Source of the DNA: an uncultured Fusobacterium sp. | GTDB lineage: Bacteria; Fusobacteriota; Fusobacteriia; Fusobacteriales; Fusobacteriaceae | DNA length: 31,982 bases | Direction of reading: 5' to 3' | Assembly (NCBI RefSeq): GCF_905200055.1 | Contig: NZ_CAJKIS010000026.1 | Span: 1-31,982 of the forward strand | Part shown: piece after piece, positions 8,274-15,625 of the stretch | Layout of the letters: each line of letters begins with the position of its first letter | Numbering within the stretch: position 1 is the first letter of the stretch | Translations under genes and position numbers: made by a program | The notes under the pieces: model-generated | Told to the model about the DNA's origin: nothing | Database searches by the model: none | Seen by the model: only the letters and a program-made list of their open reading frames with translations

Positions 8274-9077
8274 TTAATTACCACAACAAGTTTCTGTTTT
8301 TTCAACTGGCTCTAAATCAACTATTGTTTCAGCTTTGAATACTGGTCCATCATGGCATACTTTTTTCATCCCAGCTTTAGTTTTAATCGAACATCCTACA
8401 CAAGCTTTTACCCCACATGCCATTCTTTCTTCTAATGAAACTTCACATTCAGTATTGTATTTATCTGAAGTTTTTGCAACAGCCTCCATCATTTTGTGAG
8501 GTCCACAAGTAAATACCATATCAAATTTTTTACTTTGCATTAACTCTTCCATTTTAACTATAACATTTCCTTTAGTTCCAGCACTTCCATCATCTGTTGT
8601 TACATGTAGTTCTACACCATCTAAATTGAAGTTTGAAAGAATTTCTACAGCTTCAGCATTTCTTCCTCCAGCTATAAATGTAACTCTGTTATTTTTCTTT
8701 AGAACTTCTATTAATAGTTTCATTGGAGCCATTCCCATTCCTCCACCAACTACCATAAGTTCTTTTCCTTCCATATCAGTAGAAAATCCATGTCCTAAAG
8801 GTCCTTGAATATTTATTGTTTCCCCAGCTTTCATTTGAGCAAACTCTTTTGTTCCTCCACCTTTTACTTCATAGTAGAATTCTAGCTCTTTTTTCTCTTT
8901 ATCTGCATAATGTAAACTTATAGGTCTTCTTAATGTATATATTCTATTTTCACATTTTAACATGAAAAATTGTCCAGCTTTTGAAGCCTCTACAGCTTTT
9001 TCTGATTTCAATCTCATTAAATAATTTTGTCCTGCAATATGTTTATTTTCTAAAATTAAACAATCTTCTAAAAACAT
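8274..9077 (-). CDS. pyrK: Dihydroorotate dehydrogenase B, electron-transfer subunit
   Basis: This 267-aa flavoprotein passes electrons from PyrD to NAD+. It has an FAD domain (YTLRRPISLHY), an NAD-binding domain (VVGGGMGMAPM) and a C-terminal [2Fe-2S] site in a CGVKACVGC arrangement with a further Cys about 11 residues on. The extra C-terminal ETCCGN tail adds two cysteines not needed for the cluster. It lies between pyrB and pyrD with short spacers and its own AGGAGG site. Confidence 0.95.
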   Translation of the reverse strand: MFLEDCLILENKHIAGQNYLMRLKSEKAVEASKAGQFFMLKCENRIYTLRRPISLHYADKEKKELEFYYEVKGGGTKEFAQMKAGETINIQGPLGHGFSTDMEGKELMVVGGGMGMAPMKLLIEVLKKNNRVTFIAGGRNAEAVEILSNFNLDGVELHVTTDDGSAGTKGNVIVKMEELMQSKKFDMVFTCGPHKMMEAVAKTSDKYNTECEVSLEERMACGVKACVGCSIKTKAGMKKVCHDGPVFKAETIVDLEPVEKTETCCGN

Positions 9078-9105
9078 TTTTCCTCCTAGTGTTTTATATA
9101 TAAAA

Positions 9106-10170
9106 TTATTTTATCTCTTTTCCACAATAATAGCAGAATTTTCCATATTCTTTAACTATCACTTTATTCTTTGTTATTTCAGAGTTTGTTACACATTTAG
9201 GGTTTGAACAAACTGGTTTTTCATTTTCCACTACATTTTCTTCCTCTTTAGTAACAGCCTTTGATTCCTTTGCCCCTAGAGCTAAAGCATACATAGCTTG
9301 TCTTACAGGAACTCCATTAGCTGCTTGTTTAAAGTAAAGTGCATGTTTTGTATCATCTAAGTCAACATTTATCTCATCAACTCTTGGAAGTGGATGAAGT
9401 ACTATCATATGATCTTGACATTTTCCTACTATTGTATCCTTTGAAATATTGTAAACTCCTTTTACTTTTTCATAGTCATCAAGATTTTCAAATCTTTCCT
9501 TTTGAATTCTTGTCATATATAATACATCTATCTCTTTTAAGATCGGCTCATATTCTGAACAAAGATGGTATTTCATTCCTTTTTCATCTAGTTCTTTTGT
9601 AATATATTCTGGAATTTGAATTAAATCTGGAGCTACAAAGTAAAACTCTCCATTGAACATTTCTAAAGCTTTAGTTAGTGAGTGAACTGTTCTTCCATAT
9701 TTCAAATCTCCAACAAAAGCGATTTTTACTCCTTCTATTTTTCCTATCTCTTGTCTTATTGTAAATAGATCTAATAGAGTTTGACTTGGATGCTCATTTG
9801 CTCCATCTCCAGCATTGATTACTGGATTTTTAGATATTTCAGCAGCGAATTTTGGTCCACCTTCAATATTATGTCTCATTACAATTACATCTGAATAAGC
9901 TTCTACCATTTTTACTGTATCTCTTAATGATTCACCTTTAGTTACAGAAGTTGCTCCTGGTGAATCAAATCCTAATACTTTTCCACCTATTCTCATAGCT
10001 GCTGATGTAAATGAAAGTCTTGTTCTAGTTGATGGTTCAAAGAAAAGAGTTGCTGCTATTTTCTTGTCTATTAACTCTGGTTGAGGATTTTTAGAAAGCT
10101 CTTCTGCTAAATCTAATACTTCTAAAATCTCCTCTTTAGTCATATCTTTTATTCCTATAAAATCTTTCAT
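9106..10170 (-). CDS. pyrB: Aspartate carbamoyltransferase with fused PyrI-type zinc domain
   Basis: This 354-aa enzyme makes carbamoyl-aspartate, the first committed step. Carbamoyl-phosphate binding is shown by EPSTRTR (47-51) and HPLPR, aspartate binding by the GANEHPSQ region. The catalytic chain ends near residue 305. A short acidic linker then leads to Cys 321, 326, 346 and 349 (C-X4-C-X19-C-X2-C), which matches the zinc-binding C-terminal domain of the regulatory chain PyrI. The nucleotide-binding allosteric domain of PyrI is absent. This is the first structural gene of the operon, 54 nt after the leader-peptide stop, with AGGAGG at 10179-10184. Confidence 0.93.
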   Translation of the reverse strand: MKDFIGIKDMTKEEILEVLDLAEELSKNPQPELIDKKIAATLFFEPSTRTRLSFTSAAMRIGGKVLGFDSPGATSVTKGESLRDTVKMVEAYSDVIVMRHNIEGGPKFAAEISKNPVINAGDGANEHPSQTLLDLFTIRQEIGKIEGVKIAFVGDLKYGRTVHSLTKALEMFNGEFYFVAPDLIQIPEYITKELDEKGMKYHLCSEYEPILKEIDVLYMTRIQKERFENLDDYEKVKGVYNISKDTIVGKCQDHMIVLHPLPRVDEINVDLDDTKHALYFKQAANGVPVRQAMYALALGAKESKAVTKEEENVVENEKPVCSNPKCVTNSEITKNKVIVKEYGKFCYYCGKEIK

Positions 10171-10199
10171 AAAACTATCCTCCTAAAATTAAAATTTAT

Positions 10200-10243
10200 A
10201 AAAAAAGGAATGAAACCATAAAAATTATGGCTTACATTCCTTT
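10200..10243 (-). terminator. pyr operon attenuator (intrinsic terminator)
   Basis: On the minus strand AAAGGAATG (10235-10243) pairs with CATTCCTTT (10204-10212) and CCATAA (10225-10230) pairs with TTATGG (10216-10221), separated by a small internal loop. Seven T follow, then ATAAATTTT. It lies before pyrB, not after a gene, and contains the stop codon of the leader ORF, so it is a conditional attenuator. Confidence 0.85.
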
Positions 10244-10335
10244 AAATTACAATTGAAAAAATTTTGAAAATTAGAAAAATAAAAGAAATAAGAGCTATAA
10301 GTAAGTATATCTAACTTTTGATTAAATATCTTCAT
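10225..10335 (-). CDS. pyr operon leader peptide (36 aa, U-rich codons)
   Basis: AGGAGG (10345-10350) sits 9 nt before an ATG at 10335; the frame ends with TAA at 10225-10227. The middle of the 36-residue peptide is almost all Phe, Tyr, Ser and Asn codons because the DNA is a run of T (YSSYFFYFSNFQNFFN, residues 13-28). The stop codon lies in the 5' arm of the terminator that precedes pyrB. This is the E. coli pyrBI design: low UTP stalls RNA polymerase in the U-rich tract, the following ribosome catches up, covers the terminator arm and lets transcription enter pyrB. It is too short for routine gene calling. A Phe-sensing leader is less likely given the genes served. Confidence 0.8.
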   Translation of the reverse strand: MKIFNQKLDILTYSSYFFYFSNFQNFFNCNLKECKP

Positions 10336-10372
10336 TAATTCTTACCTCCTAACATCTTTCTATATCCTGATT

Positions 10373-10401
10373 ATGTTATCATATTTTATAAAAAAATTCA
10401 A
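10373..10401 (-). promoter_or_regulatory. Promoter of the pyr operon
   Basis: On the minus strand TTGAAT (10396-10401), a 17-nt spacer and TAACAT (10373-10378) lie about 25 nt upstream of the leader-peptide RBS. Confidence 0.5.
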
Positions 10402-10414
10402 GATAAAAATTCAA

Positions 10415-11389
10415 TTATTTTTTCAAAATATCCACAAGTTCTTTTTTATATTTATCTAGATTGTTTACAAGATCTTCAACTTGCTCTTTAGATAGTTTTA
10501 CAGTTTTATCAGTAGTAGGAACTACTTCAAATCCCTCTGGCATTTCTCCCTTTGTAACTGGGAACATATAGTTTTTAGCTGGTACTAAATCTTGGAACTC
10601 ATCACTTAATACATATTCCATAAATAATTTTGCTCCACCTTTTATATCTTTCTTATTAACAAGTGAAACCCCTTCTAAATACATAAAAGTTCCATCATCT
10701 AATAAGAAACTATCAAATTTCTTTTGCTCCTCATCAGCAACAAAGAAAAGATTACTTGTAGCATAACCTATCATCATAGGAGCTTCTCCAGTAGTTAATT
10801 TAGCAAAAGCTTCACTCCATCCAGGCTCTACATTATATATAGCTGGTTTTAAAGTTTTCCAAAACTCTTTCCAATTTTCTCCATAAAGAGCGATACTCCA
10901 TAGTAATGCCTCTTCTCCAGTTGCTGAAGTCGATGGATTTTCAACTAAAAGTTTTTTATTTATCTTTCCTAAATCAGCTAAAGTTTTAGGTACATTTTCA
11001 ATTTTTGTAGTATCATAGTTTATTGCTAACATTCCATAGTCAAATGGTGTTACATATCCCTCTTTATCCATTACAAGTTTTTCTGAATAGATATTTTTTA
11101 TATTTTTAGGAATATAAGGAACTATTAAATTCTCTCTTTTAGCAATTTCTGTGTTTAAAGATGTAAATCCAACTACTATATCTGCCTTTGGATTTTTCCC
11201 TTCTAATTTCAATCTTGACACTAATCCATCAATTGAAACATATTTAATATCTACTCCTGTTTTTTCTTTAAATACTGGTGCAAAAGATTTTCCTATCCAT
11301 TTAGAAGAGCTTGGTCCATAAACTACAATCTCTTCACCAAAAATAACTGCTGAAATAACAAACATCAATGATAATATAATTTTTTTCAT
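10415..11389 (-). CDS. Thiamine-type ABC transporter substrate-binding protein
   Basis: This 324-aa exported protein has a signal peptide (about residues 1-18, cleavage near FG|EE) and no lipobox cysteine, so it is probably periplasmic. The start of the mature protein (IVVYGPSSSKWIGKSFAPVF) and the GEAPMMIGY region match the TbpA/ThiB iron/thiamine-binding superfamily. The TPP riboswitch in its leader makes thiamine or a precursor the likely ligand. No ThiP permease or ThiQ ATPase gene accompanies it here. It precedes the pyr leader without a clear terminator, so some read-through is possible. Confidence 0.85.
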   Translation of the reverse strand: MKKIILSLMFVISAVIFGEEIVVYGPSSSKWIGKSFAPVFKEKTGVDIKYVSIDGLVSRLKLEGKNPKADIVVGFTSLNTEIAKRENLIVPYIPKNIKNIYSEKLVMDKEGYVTPFDYGMLAINYDTTKIENVPKTLADLGKINKKLLVENPSTSATGEEALLWSIALYGENWKEFWKTLKPAIYNVEPGWSEAFAKLTTGEAPMMIGYATSNLFFVADEEQKKFDSFLLDDGTFMYLEGVSLVNKKDIKGGAKLFMEYVLSDEFQDLVPAKNYMFPVTKGEMPEGFEVVPTTDKTVKLSKEQVEDLVNNLDKYKKELVDILKK

Positions 11390-11413
11390 TTACCTTCCTC
11401 CATTTGAAAGCAA

Positions 11414-11438
11414 TAAAAAAAGCTGCCGAAAGACAACT
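11414..11438 (-). terminator. Terminator of the TPP riboswitch
   Basis: On the minus strand AGTTGTC (11432-11438) pairs with GGCAGCT (11421-11427) across a 4-nt loop, with two G-U pairs, followed by seven T. It lies between the aptamer and the RBS of the binding protein. Confidence 0.75.
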
Positions 11439-11448
11439 CAAGAAGATT

Positions 11449-11522
11449 TTTCCTATGCTGGCATTATCCAATCAGGTCTGACGGTCGAAATAAATTTCCT
11501 CTCAGCTTTTCAGCTCCCGTAA
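11449..11522 (-). promoter_or_regulatory. TPP (THI-box) riboswitch
   Basis: The minus strand reads ACGGGAGCTGAAAAGCTGAGAGG, here given in parts: ACGGGAGCT, GCTGAGAGG, then GACC, ACCTGATTGGATAATGCCAGC and ATAGGAA. These are the conserved THI-box elements in order. With the downstream terminator it should turn the gene off when TPP is abundant. Confidence 0.95.
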
Positions 11523-11539
11523 AATATTTATCTAATTTT

Positions 11540-11568
11540 AATATACACTTATATTTATACTTTGTCAA
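11540..11568 (-). promoter_or_regulatory. Promoter of the TPP riboswitch transcript
   Basis: On the minus strand TTGACA (11563-11568), a 17-nt spacer and TATATT (11540-11545), about 18 nt before the aptamer. Confidence 0.7.
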
Positions 11569-11653
11569 ATATCCTTTTTTATTTTTTAACTTCCTATTTT
11601 TTTTATTTTGAGTTATAATTTTATTATACTAATTAACTTTTGGGAGGATTACT

Positions 11654-12157
11654 ATGAAAAAATTATTATGTATTATTTTTCTTGCTTTTTCTGTAAATGC
11701 TTTAGCTCTTGAGGGACATTTAAGACTTGGTGCAACTACATTAACAAACTCTTATAACCATGAAAGTGGAACTTTTGAAGATTATGCTCCTACTTTTGGT
11801 TTCGAATTAACTCAAGGATTTATAGTTGGAGATTTTGGTGCTGGAATAGCTTATAATAAAGCTGTTGGAGATACAGAGATCTCTACTGTTCCTGTATATC
11901 TACTTGCTAGATTAAATCTTTTACCTATTTTCTTTGAACCATATATTGTCTTAAAAGGAGGATCAATTTTAGAAACTAAAGAAGATACAAAAGGATCATC
12001 TCCTGATGGAAAAGCATATCTTGCTGGTGGTTTTGGAGTTGAACTAGATCCGTTACAAGTAGAACTTCTATACTCACAAACTAAAATCGATGATGATAAA
12101 AGAGGTTCTGATAAATTAAAACAAGTTTCTTTAATATTTGGTTATAAACTATTTTAA
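11654..12157 (+). CDS. Small outer-membrane beta-barrel-like protein
   Basis: This 167-aa protein has a clear signal peptide (about residues 1-19, ending ALA|LEG). The mature part alternates polar and hydrophobic residues in short strands separated by Gly/Asp turns and ends in phenylalanine, as outer-membrane barrels do. The size would allow about eight strands. GGGAGG precedes the ATG. The function is unknown. The next gene starts 12 nt later, so they are probably co-transcribed although nothing links them functionally. Confidence 0.65.
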   Translation: MKKLLCIIFLAFSVNALALEGHLRLGATTLTNSYNHESGTFEDYAPTFGFELTQGFIVGDFGAGIAYNKAVGDTEISTVPVYLLARLNLLPIFFEPYIVLKGGSILETKEDTKGSSPDGKAYLAGGFGVELDPLQVELLYSQTKIDDDKRGSDKLKQVSLIFGYKLF

Positions 12158-12169
12158 GGAGGAGAAAAA

Positions 12170-12757
12170 TTGTATCATACTGAAATATATATAAAACCAT
12201 CAACAATAGAAGAGTTAAAAAAAAGTTTTTGGGACATAGAAAAATTTGAAGGATTTTGTAAACAATGTAAAAATTATGGCAAAGTTTGGTCATGCCCACC
12301 ATATGATTTTTCAATAGAAGAGTATATAGCTAAATACAAATATATCTATATTGTTGGAGTTAAAATAGTTTTTGATGAAGATACACTTTCTTCTATTAAT
12401 ACTAAAGAAAAAATTTCAAATTATACTAATGAAACTTTACATTTTATGAAAAACAAGATAATGAATGAGATGTTAAATTTAGAAAAACTATATCCTAATT
12501 CAACTTCTCTTTCTGCTGGTGGTTGTAAACTATGCAAAGTTTGTTCTAAAGAAAGTAATTTAAAATGTTTGCATCCTGATCTGATGAGATACTCTTTAGA
12601 ATCACTTGGATTTGATGTAGGTGGTATTTCAAGTAAGTTACTTAATTTTGAATTAAAATGGGCAACTGAAACAAGATTGCCTGATTATTTTTCTCTTATA
12701 GCAGGAATTATGACAAATAAAGAGATATCAAATTTAAAAGAGAATATTAACTTGTAA
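12170..12757 (+). CDS. DUF2284-type cysteine-rich metal-binding protein
   Basis: This 195-aa soluble protein starts at TTG 12170, chosen because AAGGAGGAG lies 5 nt upstream. The N-terminal CKQCKNYGKVWSCPPYD and C-terminal CKLCKVCSKESNLKCLHP are the cysteine clusters that define DUF2284, a family predicted to bind metal or an Fe-S cluster. Its biochemical role is not known. It directly follows the small barrel protein gene. Confidence 0.8.
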   Translation: MYHTEIYIKPSTIEELKKSFWDIEKFEGFCKQCKNYGKVWSCPPYDFSIEEYIAKYKYIYIVGVKIVFDEDTLSSINTKEKISNYTNETLHFMKNKIMNEMLNLEKLYPNSTSLSAGGCKLCKVCSKESNLKCLHPDLMRYSLESLGFDVGGISSKLLNFELKWATETRLPDYFSLIAGIMTNKEISNLKENINL

Positions 12758-12766
12758 AATAAAAGA

Positions 12767-12788
12767 GCTGTGGAAAATTTTCCACAGC
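12767..12788. terminator. Bidirectional terminator between convergent genes
   Basis: GCTGTGGAAAA is followed directly by its complement TTTTCCACAGC. CTTTTTG follows on the plus strand and a T-rich run on the minus strand, serving the DUF2284 gene and the nitroreductase. Confidence 0.8.
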
Positions 12789-12815
12789 CTTTTTGTTTTA
12801 TTAAAAATATAATTT

Positions 12816-13604
12816 TTATTTACTCCAAGAATTAATCATCTCTTTTACAGAACGATTCATCTCTTTCATAAAATCTGAAATAATCTTTCTTTTATACATA
12901 TGTAATCCTTCATTGTGGCAACCTGGAAGGAAAACTGTTTTATCCTTTTCAGCTATCTCTCTATCCATATTTTCAAACTCTTCATCTGTAACTTTTCTAT
13001 ATGAATTTTTATGAACAATCATATCCTTAGTAAAACATCTTCTTACCATTTTTCTATTTTTTTGTTGTTCAGTTGGATAACCTATACATAACATTGTTAT
13101 TGGAATTGCATATTTAGGTAGCTTAAACATCTCTCTATGAATTTCAAAATTCTCCATTATATCTCCAATATAACAACTTCCTAATCCCAATTCTTCAGCT
13201 GCTAAAACTCCTGTTTGAGCTGCTATAAGGGCATCATTTATAGCCAACATCATATCCCCTTCACCTGGAATATACTCTTCTAAATTATGTTCTCTATTAA
13301 ATTCCTCTGCTCCTGAAAATTTAACATAATCCATCCAACGTTGAAAATCTGCCAAGAAAAGTAGTACAAGAGGAGCTTTTCCTATCATAGCTTGATTATC
13401 ACAAGTTTTTACTAATTTATCTTTTAACTTTTGATCTTCAACCTCAATTATTGAATACATCATCATGTTCCCTGCTGTTGGAGCTTGAAATATTGCTGAA
13501 TATAGTTTCTCTTTTATCTCTTCAGGTACTTCCCTATCTTCATAAACACGTACAGATTTTCTATTCATTATATATTTTAAAATCTCTCTATCTTTCGATT
13601 CCAT
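12816..13604 (-). CDS. Nitroreductase-family flavoprotein
   Basis: This 262-aa protein has the FMN-binding N-terminus (NRKSVRVYEDREV, then APTAGNMM) and the later AAEELGLGSCYIGDI segment typical of NAD(P)H-dependent nitroreductase-like flavoproteins. The physiological substrate is unknown. It overlaps the end of cobO by 17 nt and is the second gene of that unit, so a role in corrinoid reduction is possible: CobO needs cob(I)alamin. It lacks the usual start of BluB, so a lower-ligand-forming activity is not supported. Confidence 0.85.
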   Translation of the reverse strand: MESKDREILKYIMNRKSVRVYEDREVPEEIKEKLYSAIFQAPTAGNMMMYSIIEVEDQKLKDKLVKTCDNQAMIGKAPLVLLFLADFQRWMDYVKFSGAEEFNREHNLEEYIPGEGDMMLAINDALIAAQTGVLAAEELGLGSCYIGDIMENFEIHREMFKLPKYAIPITMLCIGYPTEQQKNRKMVRRCFTKDMIVHKNSYRKVTDEEFENMDREIAEKDKTVFLPGCHNEGLHMYKRKIISDFMKEMNRSVKEMINSWSK

Positions 13605-14106
13605 CTCTAGACATAACCCCCTTACTATAATAATGTTTTATCTCTTTCATTTCTGTTACTAAGTCAGCTTTATCTATTACATTTTGTGGAGCATATCTTC
13701 CTGTTAAAACTAATTCTACATCTTCAGGCTTATTTTCCATCAGATCTAAAATTTCTTCTTCACTTACTAAGCCAAAAAAGTTAGCTACACATATTTCATC
13801 TAAAATTACAACTTGGTATTTTTTACTTTTAAAAATCTCTTTTACTCTTTCTACTCCTGTCTTTGCATGGTCTATATCACATTGTTGCACATGATCTCTA
13901 GAGATAAGACAAGTGTCTGTTCCATACATCTCTACATCTATATTATCTAATTTTTCAAAAGTTTTAAGTTCATGATACTCTTGTCCCTTCATAAATTGCC
14001 CAATATAGACACTAAATCCATTTCCTAGAGCTCTAACTGCAAGCCCTAAAGCTGCTGTTGTTTTTCCCTTTCCATTTCCTGTATAAACTTGAATATATCC
14101 TTTCAC
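13588..14106 (-). CDS. cobO: Cob(I)alamin adenosyltransferase (CobO/BtuR type)
   Basis: This cytosolic enzyme transfers adenosyl from ATP to reduced corrinoid. The N-terminal P-loop YTGNGKGKTTAALGLAVRA and the later VVILDEICVA acidic motif identify the CobA/CobO/BtuR family, with about 172 residues as usual. GTG at 14106 is preferred over GTG at 14115: AAGGGAG ends only 1 nt before the upstream codon but 10 nt before this one, and the resulting MKGYIQVYTGNGKGK matches the family start. No cobalamin riboswitch is visible upstream, unlike the neighbouring transport genes. The nitroreductase gene overlaps its 3' end. Confidence 0.92.
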   Translation of the reverse strand: MKGYIQVYTGNGKGKTTAALGLAVRALGNGFSVYIGQFMKGQEYHELKTFEKLDNIDVEMYGTDTCLISRDHVQQCDIDHAKTGVERVKEIFKSKKYQVVILDEICVANFFGLVSEEEILDLMENKPEDVELVLTGRYAPQNVIDKADLVTEMKEIKHYYSKGVMSRDGIER

Positions 14107-14150
14107 TATTACCACACTCCCTTATAACTTAGTATACTATAATGTTTAAC

Positions 14151-14190
14151 AAAATAAAAGAGAGAACTCATGGGTCTGGTATGAGTTCTC
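14151..14190 (-). terminator. Terminator after cbiK
   Basis: GAGAACTCAT (14162-14171) pairs with ATGAGTTCTC (14181-14190). On the minus strand TCTTTTATTTTG follows, so it ends the cbiK transcript and separates it from cobO. Confidence 0.8.
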
Positions 14191-14272
14191 CCTTCTTTAT
14201 TTTAATACACAGAGATTTTTGAAAATTTAAATATTTTTAGATTTTTTAGAGAATTTTTTATTAAACTATAAA

Positions 14273-15211
14273 CTAATCTTTTTCGTTAGAATATTGAACT
14301 TTTTTAGCTTGCATATCTTCAGGTTTGTGATGAGATGCAAATTCTGCATGTTTTATATAAAGATTTTGGATTGCTGGATTTTGTCCTAATCCTTCTAATA
14401 TAACTTTAGATACTGTAAATCCTTCTTTTTGAAGGTCTTTGTTCCAATCTTCAGCTATGTCATTATTTGCATGGTCTCCAGCAACAAACATAAATGGAAC
14501 TAGAATTACATCTTTTACTCCATTAGCTTTTAATTTTTTAACTACATTGTCAAATGCTGGATATCCTTCTACTGTACCTACTGCATAAGTATTTAATCCT
14601 GCATCAGTAAGAACATAATCCATCATAGCGTAAGCTGATCCACCAAAGTGATGAGTTCCGTGTCCTACTAGAACAACTCCTTGTCCTTCTTTTAATGGTC
14701 CTATTCTATCTGATAAAGCTTTTGCTACAGCTTCATAATCTTCATGATCTGTTAATAAAGGATTTCCTATTCTGATATCTTTGAAATCTTTTTCATAATT
14801 TTTTAATTCTTCAGCAAGGTTTGTAGATTCTACTCCATTCATAATATGAGTTCCTTGAACTAGAAGATGAGTATATCCATCTGCTTTTAATTGATTGATA
14901 ACTTCTGATGGATTTAATTTTTCAATTCCTCTTTCTTTTAATCTTCTCATTACAATTCTTGAAGTAAATGCTTCTTTTACATCTACACCTTTAAACTCTT
15001 TTTTAGCTTTGTTGTTAATAGCATCAATGCTTAATGCTCTAGCATCATCATAAGTAGTACCAAAGTGTACCATTAATACTGCTGCTTTATCTCCTTTTTG
15101 CATTCCTTTAAAGAAATCGTTGTCCACATACCCTCCATCTGAATGAGCCATAGCTACAGTTCCTGCTGCTACTAATAATGCTCCTACTAAAAGTTTTCTC
15201 ATTTTTCCCAT
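14273..15211 (-). CDS. cbiK: Exported CbiK-type sirohydrochlorin cobaltochelatase
   Basis: This 312-aa protein has a signal peptide ending AMA|HSD (about 22 residues), followed by a complete CbiK fold. Likely metal and substrate residues are in GHGTHHFGG (His 184-188), TVEGYP (Glu 215) and AGDHANND (His 247). CbiK inserts cobalt into sirohydrochlorin, or other divalent metals into tetrapyrroles in some homologues. Classical CbiK is cytosolic; the signal peptide makes this one periplasmic, like CbiKP of Desulfovibrio. AGGAGG sits 8 nt before the ATG. A cobalamin riboswitch with terminator controls it. No other corrin-ring biosynthesis genes are present, so a role in tetrapyrrole or cobalt handling at the cell surface is an open alternative. 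Confidence 0.88.
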   Translation of the reverse strand: MGKMRKLLVGALLVAAGTVAMAHSDGGYVDNDFFKGMQKGDKAAVLMVHFGTTYDDARALSIDAINNKAKKEFKGVDVKEAFTSRIVMRRLKERGIEKLNPSEVINQLKADGYTHLLVQGTHIMNGVESTNLAEELKNYEKDFKDIRIGNPLLTDHEDYEAVAKALSDRIGPLKEGQGVVLVGHGTHHFGGSAYAMMDYVLTDAGLNTYAVGTVEGYPAFDNVVKKLKANGVKDVILVPFMFVAGDHANNDIAEDWNKDLQKEGFTVSKVILEGLGQNPAIQNLYIKHAEFASHHKPEDMQAKKVQYSNEKD

Positions 15212-15240
15212 AACTCTCTCCTCCTTAATCTAAGGGCAAT

Positions 15241-15302
15241 AAAAAAATCCCCTTTAATGCAGGAGATATAACTTTTAATTATGACATTAAAGTTAATATC
15301 TC
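15241..15302 (-). terminator. Terminator/antiterminator switch of cobalamin riboswitch 1
   Basis: On the minus strand ATCTCC (15262-15267) pairs with GGGGAT (15247-15252) and seven T follow (15241-15247). The same ATCTC strand can pair with upstream GAGATAT (15296-15302) in a longer hairpin spanning 15263-15302. The two structures exclude each other. Confidence 0.75.
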
Positions 15303-15303
15303 T

Positions 15304-15475
15304 TGTCCTCGCAATGATATTACATAATACTTGTTTAAGGCAGGTCTCCTGACTTAGCTTCGTCCTTGAAATACCCTTCCCAAATGCTCAGTGGTCTGTA
15401 TTTCTCGTCTGCATCACAGTGGCGGGACCGTGTAGGCTTTTACCTATCTTCCCTTTTAATCTAAAACATTAGAAC
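15304..15475 (-). promoter_or_regulatory. Cobalamin riboswitch 1 (upstream of cbiK)
   Basis: The minus strand carries AAAGGGAA, CACGGTCCCGCCACTGT, CCACTGAG, TTTGGGAAGG, CTAAGTCAGGAGACCTGCC (B12 box) and the distal GCGAGGACA loop element, in the order expected of a cobalamin aptamer. It should reduce cbiK transcription when cobalamin is present. Confidence 0.95.
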
Positions 15476-15503
15476 CTCAAATTCAATTATTCTGTTCAAT
15501 ATG

Positions 15504-15532
15504 AATATACTATGTTTTTTTTTAAATGTCAA
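15504..15532 (-). promoter_or_regulatory. Promoter for riboswitch 1 / cbiK
   Basis: Minus strand TTGACA (15527-15532), 17-nt spacer, TATATT (15504-15509). It is divergent from the promoter at 15569. Confidence 0.75.
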
Positions 15533-15568
15533 TAGCTATAATAATTTTATTTTTTAACTATAATCTTA

Positions 15569-15597
15569 TTGACAAAGGTAAAATTAAGTAATAGAAT
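15569..15597 (+). promoter_or_regulatory. Promoter for riboswitch 2 / btuFCD-like operon
   Basis: TTGACA (15569-15574), 17-nt spacer, TAGAAT (15592-15597), about 30 nt before the aptamer. Confidence 0.75.
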
Positions 15598-15625
15598 TAT
15601 TATAACAAATTATATCATAAAAATA

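Noticed and set aside
10225..10335. Leader peptide as a phenylalanine or tyrosine attenuator
   Set aside because: Phe/Tyr codons are rich only because the tract is T-rich; the genes served make pyrimidines, and no antiterminator pairing positioned for amino-acid stalling was seen.
12816..13604. BluB (lower-ligand synthase) because it is next to cobO
   Set aside because: The N-terminal sequence does not match the BluB start; only general nitroreductase features are present.
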